NCBI RefSeq assembly: GCF_031010195.1
Contig: NZ_JAUAMC010000005.1
Coordinates: 248,001 to 312,000 of the forward strand
Length of the DNA stretch: 64,000 nucleotides
From: Halomonas sp. SpR8
GTDB lineage: Bacteria > Pseudomonadota > Gammaproteobacteria > Pseudomonadales > Halomonadaceae
Direction: 5' to 3'
The notes beneath the pieces were generated by a model, which saw only the letters and a list, made by a program, of their open reading frames with translations, was not told the DNA's origin and did no database searches. The translations under genes were made by a program, and so were the position numbers. Position 1 is the first letter of the stretch. The number at the start of each line of letters is the position of its first letter. Below, in pieces: positions 9,891-18,221 of the stretch.

Positions 9891-9925
9891 GCCAAAGTTT
9901 CCCTTATTGCCAAGGATTTAACGCT

Positions 9926-11122
9926 ATGCAAGCTAGTGCTACGCCTAACGCTCACCCGCAGTTGGAAGCCGCGGTATCACACCTCGCTGACCTGATCGCT
10001 TACGACACAACCAGTGCTTACTCCAATCTCGAACTTATTCATCACATGGAGGAGTTCTTCGCCCGTCTGGGCGCGGAGGTGAAGGTGTTACCCCATGAGA
10101 GCGGTGAAAAAGCCAATTTGGTCGCCCGCCTGGGCCCGGCCGACGTGGCTGGCATCGTTCTCTCTGGTCATACGGATGTGGTGCCGGCCAACCCAAAAAA
10201 TTGGCAAAGCGCCCCATTCAAACTGGAGCAGCGCGGCAGTCGCTTATTTGGGCGAGGCACTTGTGATATGAAAGGTTTTGCAGCGTGCGTTATGGCGGCG
10301 GCGCCGGCTTTTGCCAGTGGCGATCTGCAGCGCCCGTTCTATTTCTGCTTCTCTCACGATGAAGAAGTGGGCTGCCTGGGAGCGCCCGCCATCGCCCGCT
10401 ACTTGGCAGAGCTCAAGGTGCCACCGGCTCTGGCGATTATCGGCGAACCCAGCGAAATGAAGCTGATTAACGGTCAGAAAGGCAAGATCGCTATGCGGGT
10501 AACGGTGCGCGGTGAAGGGGGCCACTCATCGTTTTCCCCCCAGCATGTCAACGCGGTGGAGTATGCCTCGCGTATTATCACCATGATCGCCGAACGATCA
10601 CGACGATATGAGCAAGACGGCCCCTTCGACCACGACTTTACCGTTCCCCACGCTACAACGCTGACCACCATGATAGAAGGAGGTGTGGCAACCAACGTTA
10701 CCCCCGACACCTGCAGCTTTATCTTTGAGCTACGCAGTATTGATCAGGAAGCAGCCGCCACGGATATTCAAGCGCTGATCAGCGACATTGAGGCTGCCCT
10801 GCTCCCCGAAATGCAGCGCCAATCAGCCGATGCCGCCATTGAGTGGCAACAGTTATTCGCCTACCCCGCCATGGGGGACGCTACCAACAGCGATATGTTC
10901 AAAAAGCTTGAACCCTTTCTTCCCGAGCGTGGTGGTAAGGTCTCTTATGGGTCTGAAGGCGGCGTGTTCGAGATCGATGGCGGCATACCCTCGGTGATTA
11001 TTGGGCCCGGCTCTATTCGCCAAGCCCACAAGCCCGATGAGTTTATTGAGACTGATCAGCTCAATCAGTGTCTAGCGTTCTTCGATAAATTGAGCGCATG
11101 GATGAAGTTCTGCGTTCAATGA
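9926..11122 (+). CDS. M20 peptidase, acetylornithine deacetylase (ArgE) type
   Basis: A 398-residue zinc-dependent deacylase. Metal-site motifs are complete: SGHTDVVP, GRGTCDMKG, the catalytic DEEVG, GEPSEM and the C-terminal QAHKPDEFI histidine; a dimerisation domain lies between about residues 190 and 300. It is 35 bases behind tctA, so it is likely co-transcribed and hydrolyses an imported N-acyl amino acid. The true arginine-biosynthetic ArgE role is possible but the transporter context argues for catabolism. Confidence 0.85.
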   Translation: MQASATPNAHPQLEAAVSHLADLIAYDTTSAYSNLELIHHMEEFFARLGAEVKVLPHESGEKANLVARLGPADVAGIVLSGHTDVVPANPKNWQSAPFKLEQRGSRLFGRGTCDMKGFAACVMAAAPAFASGDLQRPFYFCFSHDEEVGCLGAPAIARYLAELKVPPALAIIGEPSEMKLINGQKGKIAMRVTVRGEGGHSSFSPQHVNAVEYASRIITMIAERSRRYEQDGPFDHDFTVPHATTLTTMIEGGVATNVTPDTCSFIFELRSIDQEAAATDIQALISDIEAALLPEMQRQSADAAIEWQQLFAYPAMGDATNSDMFKKLEPFLPERGGKVSYGSEGGVFEIDGGIPSVIIGPGSIRQAHKPDEFIETDQLNQCLAFFDKLSAWMKFCVQ

Positions 11123-11149
11123 ATGATGTTCTGGCAAGTTGGCCTACGC

Positions 11150-11180
11150 AGAAAAAAGAAAGCCGCTCCAGTGGAGCGGC
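11150..11180 (-). terminator. Intrinsic terminator of small RNA copy A
   Basis: A perfect 9-bp stem GCCGCTCCA/TGGAGCGGC with a one-base centre, followed on the minus strand by TTTCTTTTTT. Confidence 0.85.
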
Positions 11181-11286
11181 AAAAAGACCGTGACTAGCAA
11201 TGAGAGGGAGAAACCATGACAGGAAACTGGCGCTGATTCTTAAATCAACAACTGTCGTGGTTGCCAGCGTCTCATCAAACGCTGAC
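11150..11286 (-). ncRNA. Fur-box small RNA candidate, copy A
   Basis: A predicted transcript of about 135 nt on the minus strand. The start is placed near 11286, about seven bases after the -10. It opens with an 8-bp hairpin (11279-11286 with 11263-11270) whose loop TTGATGAG is identical in copy B, runs through a conserved segment rich in C and T (CTCCCTCTC on this strand, complementary to a Shine-Dalgarno sequence), and ends at a 9-bp stem (11162-11180) plus T-run. No open frame of note is present on this strand. Role is inferred: an iron-starvation antisense regulator, by analogy to duplicated PrrF RNAs. Confidence 0.72.
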
Positions 11287-11292
11287 AATCAC

Positions 11293-11321
11293 ACTGTAAT
11301 AGTTCTCATTTACCCCGTCAA
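11293..11321 (-). promoter_or_regulatory. Promoter with Fur-box-like spacer, copy A
   Basis: On the minus strand TTGACG (11316-11321), 17 bases, then TACAGT (11293-11298). The spacer and -10 contain AAATGAGAACTATTA, which matches about 12 of 19 positions of the classical Fur box when aligned; binding there would block RNA polymerase. Confidence 0.65.
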
Positions 11322-11409
11322 TACAAATACGAATATTTTTTATTACCACTTGTCGACGGCGAAGATTGCAATCGCCCCCACAGAAGATGAATAAAAAATT
11401 GGCACGCAT

Positions 11410-11439
11410 AAAAAAAGAAAGCCGCTCCAATGGAGCGGC
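11410..11439 (-). terminator. Intrinsic terminator of small RNA copy B
   Basis: A 9-bp stem (11421-11429 with 11431-11439) followed on the minus strand by TTTCTTTTTTT. The central base differs from copy A; the stem is unchanged. Confidence 0.85.
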
Positions 11440-11528
11440 AAAAGACCGTGACTAGCAATGAGAGGGAGAAACCATGACAGGAAACTGGCGGTTTCTGTCT
11501 TGGTCTGTGGCGTCTCATCAAACGCCAC
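11410..11528 (-). ncRNA. Fur-box small RNA candidate, copy B
   Basis: A predicted transcript of about 118 nt on the minus strand, starting near 11528. Its 8-bp 5' hairpin (TGTGGCGT pairing with ACGCCACA, loop TTGATGAG) differs from copy A at four base pairs, each change compensated on the other arm. The 3' two thirds, including the C/T-rich segment and terminator, are nearly identical to copy A. Compensatory change is direct evidence that the RNA hairpin is maintained. It lies downstream of the AEC carrier gene on the same strand but has its own promoter. Confidence 0.72.
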
Positions 11529-11534
11529 AATCAC

Positions 11535-11563
11535 AATGTAATAGTTCTCATTTACCACGTCAA
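11535..11563 (-). promoter_or_regulatory. Promoter with Fur-box-like spacer, copy B
   Basis: On the minus strand TTGACG (11558-11563), 17 bases, then TACATT (11535-11540). The same AAATGAGAACTATTA element as in copy A overlaps spacer and -10. Confidence 0.65.
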
Positions 11564-11599
11564 CAAAAATACGAATCTTTTTTATTTAGCTTTTCCCCG

Positions 11600-12514
11600 T
11601 CAGCTAACAAGCTGCAGCCAAAACGGCAGGGTGAGCATGGCTAACAGGGTTTGCCCGGTAATGATCGCGGCCATGAGTTCGGCATCGCCGCCCAGTTGGC
11701 GGGCTAGGATATACGCAGAGGTGGCGGTGGGGAGAGCTGCAAACAGCAGCGCTACATCGCGGCTGACCGGATCCAGCTGTAGTATCCAGGTTAACGCTAA
11801 TACCAGCGCGGGCATAAGCAGCAGTTTAACGCTATTGGTGGCCAGTACGCCGCGATCAAGGCGCAGCAACGCCGCCGGGCGCAGCGCTACGCCGACGGCC
11901 ACCAGGCCCAATGGCAACGCCGCTCGCCCCAGCAGCGCCACCGTATCTTGACTCCAGCCTGGCAAACCAATGCCCGAAAGATTCAGACCAATGCCCGCCA
12001 GGCAGGCTAGAATCAGCGGATTTTTAATCAGCGCCATGGCGCTTTTACCCACGCTTGCCCCGCCCAAGGTACCCGCGCTGACAAAGCTTGCCACACACAT
12101 CACGTTCACCACTGGTACCATCAACGCTACCGCCACCGCCGCAGTGGTCGCTCCTAGGTTACCGTGTAAGGCGGCAGCCCCTGCCACACCCACATAAGTG
12201 TTAAAGCGCACCGCGCCTTGAAAAACCGAGGTAAACGCCGCAGGTGTTAGCCTTAGCCAGCCGCGCAAACGCCATAGTAGCAAGCCAAACAGCGCCATCG
12301 CGCCGAGTAATACCATGGCGAGGCGGCCTACCGGGACTTGGCTCACATCGGCCGTCGCCAAGGTGCTAACTAACATGGCGGGAAACAGCACAAAATAGAT
12401 CAGCCGCTCCATCTGCGGCCAAAAAGTGTCGCTAGGCCAACGCCAATAGCCAAGCACAGTGCCCAGTAAAATCAATAAAAACAGTGGGCCTAAAGCACCC
12501 GTGATGCTCTCCAT
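11600..12514 (-). CDS. AEC family transporter (auxin efflux carrier type)
   Basis: A 304-residue membrane protein with about ten hydrophobic helices arranged as two halves, as in the AEC family. FVLFPAMLVSTLA, GAVRFNTYVGVAGA, IKNPLILACLAGIGLN and the C-terminal ATSAYILARQLGGDAELMAA are typical family stretches. Substrates of bacterial members are organic acids or unknown. It ends only about 37 bases before the promoter of small RNA copy B and runs the same way. Confidence 0.85.
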   Translation of the reverse strand: MESITGALGPLFLLILLGTVLGYWRWPSDTFWPQMERLIYFVLFPAMLVSTLATADVSQVPVGRLAMVLLGAMALFGLLLWRLRGWLRLTPAAFTSVFQGAVRFNTYVGVAGAAALHGNLGATTAAVAVALMVPVVNVMCVASFVSAGTLGGASVGKSAMALIKNPLILACLAGIGLNLSGIGLPGWSQDTVALLGRAALPLGLVAVGVALRPAALLRLDRGVLATNSVKLLLMPALVLALTWILQLDPVSRDVALLFAALPTATSAYILARQLGGDAELMAAIITGQTLLAMLTLPFWLQLVS

Positions 12515-12620
12515 TTACATCCCTTTTGCCTGCGACATCCCAGCACAGCGATATCGGCACAATTACTGTTACCATGGCGACAATTCCCCGCCTCACGGCT
12601 CGCGTAGCGATTATTTTGCC

Positions 12621-13124
12621 ATGAAGATGATATCAAAACCTGCCCCCCCGACGGGCTCGCCCGTCTTAAGGGTACTGATACTGGTCACTGGCTTGGCGCT
12701 TGCGGCGTGCGCGTGGTATGCCTTTACGTATTGGCTGCATCGAGACAACGATGTGACATGGTTCCCGCCGTCCTCAAGCTGTAACTTGCATGCATCCCCC
12801 TGTTCCGCCACGTTAGGCGATATAGGACGTGTAACGCTTCATGTTCAGGCTAGTGGGCGGATAGATGCATTGGAAATACTACCATTGGAAGTCGAGGTAG
12901 ATGGCGTCAAAGCTACTCAGGTAGACGTCGACTTTGTCGGCCGTGATATGGATTTGGGGCTACACCGGTTTACCCTTAATGCCCGTTCACCCGGCCACTT
13001 TCAGGGTCAAGGCCAAGTGGGGATTTGTACCCAAGCCGTTATGCCCTGGCGTGCACGTGTCATACTGGAAACCGCAGAAGGCAAAGTGGGCAGTTGGTTC
13101 GATTTTGACGTGATACGGAGTTAA
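12621..13124 (+). CDS. Unknown membrane-anchored protein upstream of SCO1-like gene
   Basis: Not recognised with confidence. It has 167 residues, one N-terminal membrane helix (about residues 14-36) and a periplasmic beta-rich part with two cysteines close together (SCNLHASPC) and one further on (VGICTQ). The gene ends three bases before the SCO1-like gene, so the two are translationally linked. A role in copper delivery or oxidase assembly is inferred only from that neighbour. The start at 12621 puts the hydrophobic helix near the N-terminus; the open frame extends upstream over the AEC promoter without homology. Confidence 0.6.
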   Translation: MKMISKPAPPTGSPVLRVLILVTGLALAACAWYAFTYWLHRDNDVTWFPPSSSCNLHASPCSATLGDIGRVTLHVQASGRIDALEILPLEVEVDGVKATQVDVDFVGRDMDLGLHRFTLNARSPGHFQGQGQVGICTQAVMPWRARVILETAEGKVGSWFDFDVIRS

Positions 13125-13127
13125 CAC

Positions 13128-13721
13128 ATGGCAAGTAAACCATTATGGATTGGCGCCGGGGTAGCCGCAGTATTAATCGTCGCTAGCAGCATCGGTCTTT
13201 ACCAATACGCTTTCGCCCCTAACAGTGATGAACCTGTGGGAGGGCCGGTAGAAATGCCGTCCACCCAGGGTGATTTTTCATTGTCCCAGATGGACGACGA
13301 TCAGTTGGCCATCCTTTCGTTTGGCTACACTTACTGCCCTGATATATGCCCGATGACGCAGTCGGTAAAGCGCCAAGCGTTAGCCCAACTCACTGAAGCG
13401 CAGCGCGAGCGCGTGGTGCCCGTAATGATTACCGTCGATCCCGAACGCGACACGATTGAGCGCATGCAGGAGTACATGGGTTTTTTCGGCGAGGATTTTA
13501 TTGGCGCGGTAGGCAGCCAGGAACAACTTGAGGATGTGGCGTCACGCTATGGCGTGATATGGCGAAAAGTCGAGGCGCCGGATTCAGCAATGGCTTACAC
13601 CATCGATCACAGCGCCTCGCTTTTTTTAGTCAACCGTGATGGCGATATTCTTCAGCGAGTACTCTACTCACCAACTCCACAAGGCTTAGTCTCAGCATTA
13701 GAGCGCGAACTAAACGGTTAA
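13128..13721 (+). CDS. SCO1/SenC family copper chaperone-like protein
   Basis: A 197-residue membrane-anchored thioredoxin-fold protein (helix at about residues 8-28). The copper/redox motif CPDIC (Cys70, Cys74) and the distant His161 (in TIDHSASLFLV) are all present, so it should bind copper. Family members help mature the CuA site of cytochrome c oxidase or act as thiol reductases. No oxidase gene is in the window. The stop overlaps that of the convergent esterase gene. Confidence 0.92.
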   Translation: MASKPLWIGAGVAAVLIVASSIGLYQYAFAPNSDEPVGGPVEMPSTQGDFSLSQMDDDQLAILSFGYTYCPDICPMTQSVKRQALAQLTEAQRERVVPVMITVDPERDTIERMQEYMGFFGEDFIGAVGSQEQLEDVASRYGVIWRKVEAPDSAMAYTIDHSASLFLVNRDGDILQRVLYSPTPQGLVSALERELNG

Positions 13722-14809
13722 TCGGTTTGTTCAGGTGTGGCTTGTAAACGATCAAGCATAGCCATTAAGGCGCCAATTTGGGTGCCGCTACGGGTATCGT
13801 GCTGCGGGCTTAGCTGCCAGGTACTTTCGGCAAACCCCCACCAGTCCCAGCAGCCCTGCGGATTGGCCATACTGCTCTCTGTTTGAGGATAGAGGACGAT
13901 TTGCTGATGTGTTGCCGCCCAGGCGTTTAGCCCGGTGTAGCGAACGAACGTATCGCCAATCGAATCTGCGTTCATTTGACAACCGTGCAGCGCCAGCGTT
14001 ACCGGGCAGTTACCGCCGTCACAGCCTTCGGGGATAAATACATAGCCAGTATCGGCGAAGCCTTTTACGGCAAACTCCGATTGGTCGAATGTGACTAATT
14101 CACCACCCTGCTCGCCCTGATTATCAGTGACAAAAGCTTCTCGTTCGGGGTAAAGCCAATCGAGCATGTCACCGGCAATATCTTCATCGCAGGATAAAAC
14201 ATAACTACCGCCCCCTTGCCGACAATCACCCCACTCATAGGGGCCGGGTGATGAGTTGTTAGGCAAACGCACCGGCCAACCGTGGCCCGCATCTTCACTG
14301 CGCGCAACGCGCAACTGATCAGAAGAGGCAAGCCACTGCTCCCATTGCTCAGCCAGCAAATCACCTAGTGCAGGCTCTACCACCTCATCCTCTTCGCCAT
14401 GCCATAAATAGGCGCGAAGCTGGCTAAGCTCTTCGGCACTACCTACTTGCTCAAGCTCGAGGTAGCGTTGGTAACGGCTCTCCAGTTCATCTAATGAAGG
14501 GGCGCCGCGGCGGGTCATCATGCACTGATTTAACGCCAAACTCAGCGAGCCCTGCGCACAGCTCCAGGGTCCCGCCGCCAGCACACCCAGGCCACTAAAC
14601 CGCTCCGGCCAAGCGACCGCTAGCTGGGTCGCCATATAGCCGCCCGATGACACCCCCACCACGCTTGCTTGATCGGCAGCAGCACCTAAGGCGGACAAAT
14701 CATCCGGCTCGTTCACTGTCTCGGCCTCGGCGATGAGTGGCAACCCCAGGCCGATACAAAGCAGCACGTAAGCGATCGGGTGCGGCGTGACGAGAGGGGC
14801 TGAGAGCAT
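13718..14809 (-). CDS. Secreted PHB-depolymerase-type esterase
   Basis: A 363-residue exported alpha/beta hydrolase (signal peptide about residues 1-28). The nucleophile lies in GVSSGGYMA, the acid is probably in LWHGEEDEVV, and a histidine is in DAGHGWPVRL. The C-terminal part has the paired tryptophan region CWDWWGFAE and a cysteine-rich loop (PEGCDGGNCPVTLALHGCQ) seen in extracellular polyhydroxybutyrate depolymerase relatives. The segment before the nucleophile is short, which is why the substrate (polymer, oligomer or other ester) stays open. It is three bases behind the FKBP gene. Confidence 0.75.
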   Translation of the reverse strand: MLSAPLVTPHPIAYVLLCIGLGLPLIAEAETVNEPDDLSALGAAADQASVVGVSSGGYMATQLAVAWPERFSGLGVLAAGPWSCAQGSLSLALNQCMMTRRGAPSLDELESRYQRYLELEQVGSAEELSQLRAYLWHGEEDEVVEPALGDLLAEQWEQWLASSDQLRVARSEDAGHGWPVRLPNNSSPGPYEWGDCRQGGGSYVLSCDEDIAGDMLDWLYPEREAFVTDNQGEQGGELVTFDQSEFAVKGFADTGYVFIPEGCDGGNCPVTLALHGCQMNADSIGDTFVRYTGLNAWAATHQQIVLYPQTESSMANPQGCWDWWGFAESTWQLSPQHDTRSGTQIGALMAMLDRLQATPEQTD

Positions 14810-14812
14810 CGC

Positions 14813-15493
14813 TTATTCGACGCCTAACAGTTCAACGCGGAAGGTCAGCACTTCGTTGGGTCCAATCGGCCCTTGGCCATTCTCGCCGTAAGCAATATCG
14901 GCAGGGATATACAGCATCCAGCTATCGCCGACGCTCATCATCTGCAGCGCTTCCTGCCAGCCTTCGATCACCTGATTGGTTTGGAAGCTGACGGATTCGC
15001 CGCGCTCAAATGAGCTGTCAAATACAGTGCCGTCTAGCAACATGCCTTCATAGTTCACTTCGACGGTATCTTCAGGGCCAGGAGTAGCGCCGTCGCCCGA
15101 TTCAAGCACTTCATATTGAAGACCAGAGTCCGTCACCGTGACCTCATCACGCTCAGCGTTCTCGGCCAGAAAAGCTTCACCCTCTTCGAGATTGTTCTGT
15201 GCCATCTCTTCGGCTTCCGCTTCGCGCGCTTGCATTGACTGCTCTTGGAACGCCATTAGCGCTTCAGTCATCTCTTCTTCACTGAGCGCTAAGTCATTGT
15301 CTTCAAACACATCGCTCATACCGTCGTTAAACGCGTCTAGATCGAGGTCTTCAATGTCCGCCTGCATACTTTCACCGAGGGTAACACCCAGGCTATAGGC
15401 CAATCGCTGTTCATCTGTTTCTGGCGCTGCCGCTGCAAAAGGGGCAACCAAGAGCAAACCTGTCAAAGCCGTTGTAGAGAGCAGTAGTTTCAT
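14813..15493 (-). CDS. FKBP-type peptidyl-prolyl isomerase
   Basis: A 226-residue periplasmic folding helper. Signal peptide about residues 1-22; an acidic helical dimerisation domain (FKBP_N, about 25-115); then the FKBP catalytic domain with VEVNYEGMLLDGTVFDSS and the C-terminal IPADIAYGENGQGPIGPNEV. ATG at 15493 gives a standard signal peptide and follows AAAGGAT; an upstream in-frame start is not needed. The very acidic composition suits a halophile. Confidence 0.93.
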   Translation of the reverse strand: MKLLLSTTALTGLLLVAPFAAAAPETDEQRLAYSLGVTLGESMQADIEDLDLDAFNDGMSDVFEDNDLALSEEEMTEALMAFQEQSMQAREAEAEEMAQNNLEEGEAFLAENAERDEVTVTDSGLQYEVLESGDGATPGPEDTVEVNYEGMLLDGTVFDSSFERGESVSFQTNQVIEGWQEALQMMSVGDSWMLYIPADIAYGENGQGPIGPNEVLTFRVELLGVE

Positions 15494-15556
15494 GAAAGAT
15501 CCTTTTATCTTGTATATAGCGGCGCCAAACGCCAATCGGTGTTACGCAAAGACTAA

Positions 15557-15594
15557 CACCCACCGACCCAAGCTGCATCTTCGGGTGGTGGGTG
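15557..15594 (-). terminator. Strong hairpin downstream of teaD
   Basis: An 8-bp outer stem (CACCCACC with GGTGGGTG) continues into a 4-bp inner stem after one bulged base. It sits 38 bases after the teaD stop and could end the tea transcript, but no strong T-run follows on the minus strand. Confidence 0.4.
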
Positions 15595-15632
15595 CCAATA
15601 AGACCACAAAATGAGCGAGAGGTTTAGGCTAT

Positions 15633-16076
15633 TTAAACGACCAGCGTGGGGCAATGAGCTGCCCCTGCCACCCGTTGAGACACACTCCCCAACAGCGGAT
15701 TTTTCTCGCCGTTGGTGCCCTGGGCGCCTATCACAATCAGATCGCACTCCCGCTTGCGGGCAAAGCGCACGATGATACGCGATGGTCGGCCGCCTTTTAC
15801 AAATGCACGCACGCGAGTGCTGTCCGCGCCCAACTCAATAGCGTGGGACTTGGCATGAACGGCAATCTCGGTGGCGTACTCTTTTAGCGCATCATCCGGG
15901 ATATCCAGTTGGTTAGGCCGCACCATCGAGAGCGAGGCTTCCAGCAGACTATGGTGTTTAAACACGCACAGCAGATAAAGCTCGGCGCCGGTCAGCATAT
16001 GCAAGCCCACCGCTTTTTCCAGCGCCCTTAAAGCGCCTTTAGAACCATCCACCGGGACTAAAATGCGATTAAACAT
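15633..16076 (-). CDS. teaD: Universal stress protein of the ectoine transporter operon (TeaD)
   Basis: A 147-residue UspA-fold protein. It starts [19 protein letters not shown] and carries the ATP-binding signature [20 protein letters not shown], i.e. G-2x-G-9x-G-(S). In Halomonas elongata TeaD binds ATP and negatively affects ectoine uptake by TeaABC; the same gene order here supports the same role. It is 21 bases behind teaC. Confidence 0.9.
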   Translation of the reverse strand: MFNRILVPVDGSKGALRALEKAVGLHMLTGAELYLLCVFKHHSLLEASLSMVRPNQLDIPDDALKEYATEIAVHAKSHAIELGADSTRVRAFVKGGRPSRIIVRFARKRECDLIVIGAQGTNGEKNPLLGSVSQRVAGAAHCPTLVV

Positions 16077-16097
16077 TCGCGTACTCCTTGTGGCTGT

Positions 16098-17381
16098 TTA
16101 ACGGAAGGCAACATCGCGCAGGAACAGCGCAATTTGCGGGAACATGATCAGCAGAGCGGCGGCTAAAATCAGCATGAAAATAAACGGCGGAGTGCCTTTG
16201 ATCACATCCCAATAGGGGCGCTTGAAAATCGCAATCGCGGTGAAAATATCACACCCAAAGGGCGGGGTAGCCGAACCTATTGCCACCTGCAGCGTGATCA
16301 AAATACCCACCAGTACCGGGTCGAGTCCAGTGGCCTCAATGGCAGGGGTAAAGATAGGCGTCAATACCAGAATGACCACAATGGGATCGACAAACATACA
16401 GGCAACGAAGAAGGCGATACAGATGGCAATCAGCACGCCCGTGGGGCCTGCTTCGTTAACCCCCACCGCCTCCAAGATCATCTGTGGGATCTGGGCAAAA
16501 GATATGATCCACGAGAAGCCATTACCCACCGCCACAAGTATAAACACTACTGCGGTAATCAAACCGGTTGACTTGGCGATGGCATAAATGTCGTTCATCT
16601 TGAGCGAGCGGAAGACCACAAACTCGAGCAAAATGGCATATAGCACACAAGCCGCTGCGGCTTCAGTCGGACTAAAAATACCGCCGTAGATACCACCGAC
16701 AATAATCACCGGAAAACCAAGCGGCCACAGTGCCTGCTGAACCGCTACTGCGCGCTCTTTCCAGCTCGATTTTGCTTCTGTGGGTACATCTTTAACGATG
16801 GCGTAGATAATGCAGTAAATCGAAAACATAAGCAGGATCATTAACCCTGGCCCAATCCCGGCAATAAATAGCTCACCGATGGAAGTCCCCGATATAACCC
16901 CGTAAATAATCATGCCGATACTGGGAGGGATCAAAAACGCGATGTCGCTGGCATTGATAATCAGTGCCAGCGTGAAAGAGTCCGAGTAGCCCGCTTTAAG
17001 CATCTTTGGGCGCAATGGCGACCCAACGGCAACCACGGTCGCCTGAGTAGAACCGGATACAGCACCAAATAGCGTGCACGAGGCCGCCGTACTTACCGCC
17101 AAACCGCCTTTAATATGACCTATAAACGCCATTACCATATCTATCAAGCGGTTAGCGGACTGGCCGCGGGTCATGATGTCAGCGGCAAGAATAAACATCG
17201 GCACAGCGATTAGCGAGGCTGGTCGTATGCCCGCCATCATCTGCTGGATCAGCGTATCCATCTGGCCGAAGCCGTTAAACATCATATAGAAGCCGATTAC
17301 CGCAGCAGTAATCAGCGGAATCATCATCGGAAAGCCCAGCAGCAGCAGGGCAATCATGGTTGTGACCATTATTGTCGTCAT
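16098..17381 (-). CDS. teaC: Ectoine TRAP transporter large permease TeaC
   Basis: A 427-residue DctM-family permease with about twelve membrane segments, which couples ectoine/hydroxyectoine uptake to sodium entry. Family stretches: PMFILAADIMTRG, GAVSGSTQATVVAVGSPLRP, NASDIAFLIPPSIGMIIYGV and ATPPFGCDIFTAIAIFKRPY. It lies between teaB (30-base gap) and teaD. Assignment to ectoine rests on the very clear TeaA upstream. Confidence 0.93.
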   Translation of the reverse strand: MTTIMVTTMIALLLLGFPMMIPLITAAVIGFYMMFNGFGQMDTLIQQMMAGIRPASLIAVPMFILAADIMTRGQSANRLIDMVMAFIGHIKGGLAVSTAASCTLFGAVSGSTQATVVAVGSPLRPKMLKAGYSDSFTLALIINASDIAFLIPPSIGMIIYGVISGTSIGELFIAGIGPGLMILLMFSIYCIIYAIVKDVPTEAKSSWKERAVAVQQALWPLGFPVIIVGGIYGGIFSPTEAAAACVLYAILLEFVVFRSLKMNDIYAIAKSTGLITAVVFILVAVGNGFSWIISFAQIPQMILEAVGVNEAGPTGVLIAICIAFFVACMFVDPIVVILVLTPIFTPAIEATGLDPVLVGILITLQVAIGSATPPFGCDIFTAIAIFKRPYWDVIKGTPPFIFMLILAAALLIMFPQIALFLRDVAFR

Positions 17382-17411
17382 AGCTGTTCCCCTAGGGTGC
17401 AGTGCCCCGCG

Positions 17412-17990
17412 TTAAACTTCCGTTTCCGTATCTTTATAACCATCCACCACGCCCGTCGAGAGATAGACATCCCGGGACGTTAAGTTTTTAACGGCGGTCA
17501 GCAAGTATTGAATACCGGTAATTAAAAACCCCATCGGCACCCATAGGTAGATGATCCACACCGGTAAACCCAAGGAGGGCAACACGCGGCCTTTGCTCTG
17601 CAGATCAAGGATATAAACAATCGAATAATAGAGGAGGAAAAACATCACCAGCGAGGTAAACAGTGCAATGCAGATCATCAGCACTTTGCGCCCGCCTACC
17701 GGCAATGCATCGTAGATAGCCGACATGCGTATATGGCGGCCATGGCGCGCGGCATAGCCAACCCCCGCAAAGGTGATCATGATAATCAAAATGCGGTTTA
17801 GCTCGCCGGAAAACATAATGCTGTTACCAAATACAAAACGAGCAACCACGTTGGTGACCGTATTCAGCGCCATTAGCAAAACGCCCATCGCGAGGATCAC
17901 GGCTTCCATTTTGCTAATTGCAGTGTCGATCACACCTAATATCCCCGGCAAGCCGGAGCGATAACCCTTTTCCATCTCTTCATCGGTCAT
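17412..17990 (-). CDS. teaB: Ectoine TRAP transporter small permease TeaB
   Basis: A 192-residue DctQ-family subunit with four membrane helices (about residues 30-50, 65-80, 103-127, 145-165). [20 protein letters not shown] and [17 protein letters not shown] are the DctQ signature region. ATG at 17990 follows AAAGGAG at good spacing; an upstream start at 18065 would add a stretch with no such signal. A hairpin terminator separates it from teaA. Confidence 0.92.
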   Translation of the reverse strand: MTDEEMEKGYRSGLPGILGVIDTAISKMEAVILAMGVLLMALNTVTNVVARFVFGNSIMFSGELNRILIIMITFAGVGYAARHGRHIRMSAIYDALPVGGRKVLMICIALFTSLVMFFLLYYSIVYILDLQSKGRVLPSLGLPVWIIYLWVPMGFLITGIQYLLTAVKNLTSRDVYLSTGVVDGYKDTETEV

Positions 17991-18153
17991 GGCCGGACTC
18001 CTTTGTGGCAGCTCTAACAGCATCAAATATGCACTGAAGAAACGTTTAACGTAGCGTAACGGCATGCCGCCGCGGATGTTTCAACGCTAGATGTACGTAA
18101 CCCAACAGTAACGGTGTTAAAGCCTTGAACAAATGATCTTGAGTACCACAGTA

Positions 18154-18183
18154 TAAAAAAAGGGGCAGCCTTAGCTGCCCCTT
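18154..18183 (-). terminator. Intrinsic terminator between teaA and teaB
   Basis: A perfect 10-bp stem (AAGGGGCAGC with GCTGCCCCTT), 4-base loop and a T-run on the minus strand, 39 bases after the teaA stop. It should end most teaA transcripts and so make more binding protein than permease; read-through or a separate promoter would serve teaBCD. Confidence 0.88.
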
Positions 18184-18221
18184 GGGTAATCCCCATCTAG
18201 CCTGTAGGGCTTAAAGAATGA

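Larger units (their letters stand above)
11143..11587. repeat. Tandem duplication of a ~190-200 bp small-RNA unit
   Basis: Two direct copies, about 11143-11345 and 11403-11587, separated by about 57 bases. The terminator side (11150-11231 and 11410-11490) is almost identical; the middle, encoding the 5' hairpin, has diverged; the promoter side is again nearly identical. This pattern of conserved ends with a drifting centre fits two functional paralogous RNAs rather than a recent neutral copy. Confidence 0.9.

Noticed and set aside
11200..11240. Plus-strand short ORF beginning MTGNWR with a good ribosome-binding site in both repeat copies
   Set aside because: It stops after six codons in copy A and continues in unrelated sequence in copy B; the GAGAGGGAG stretch is better explained as the complement of the small RNA's C/T-rich segment.
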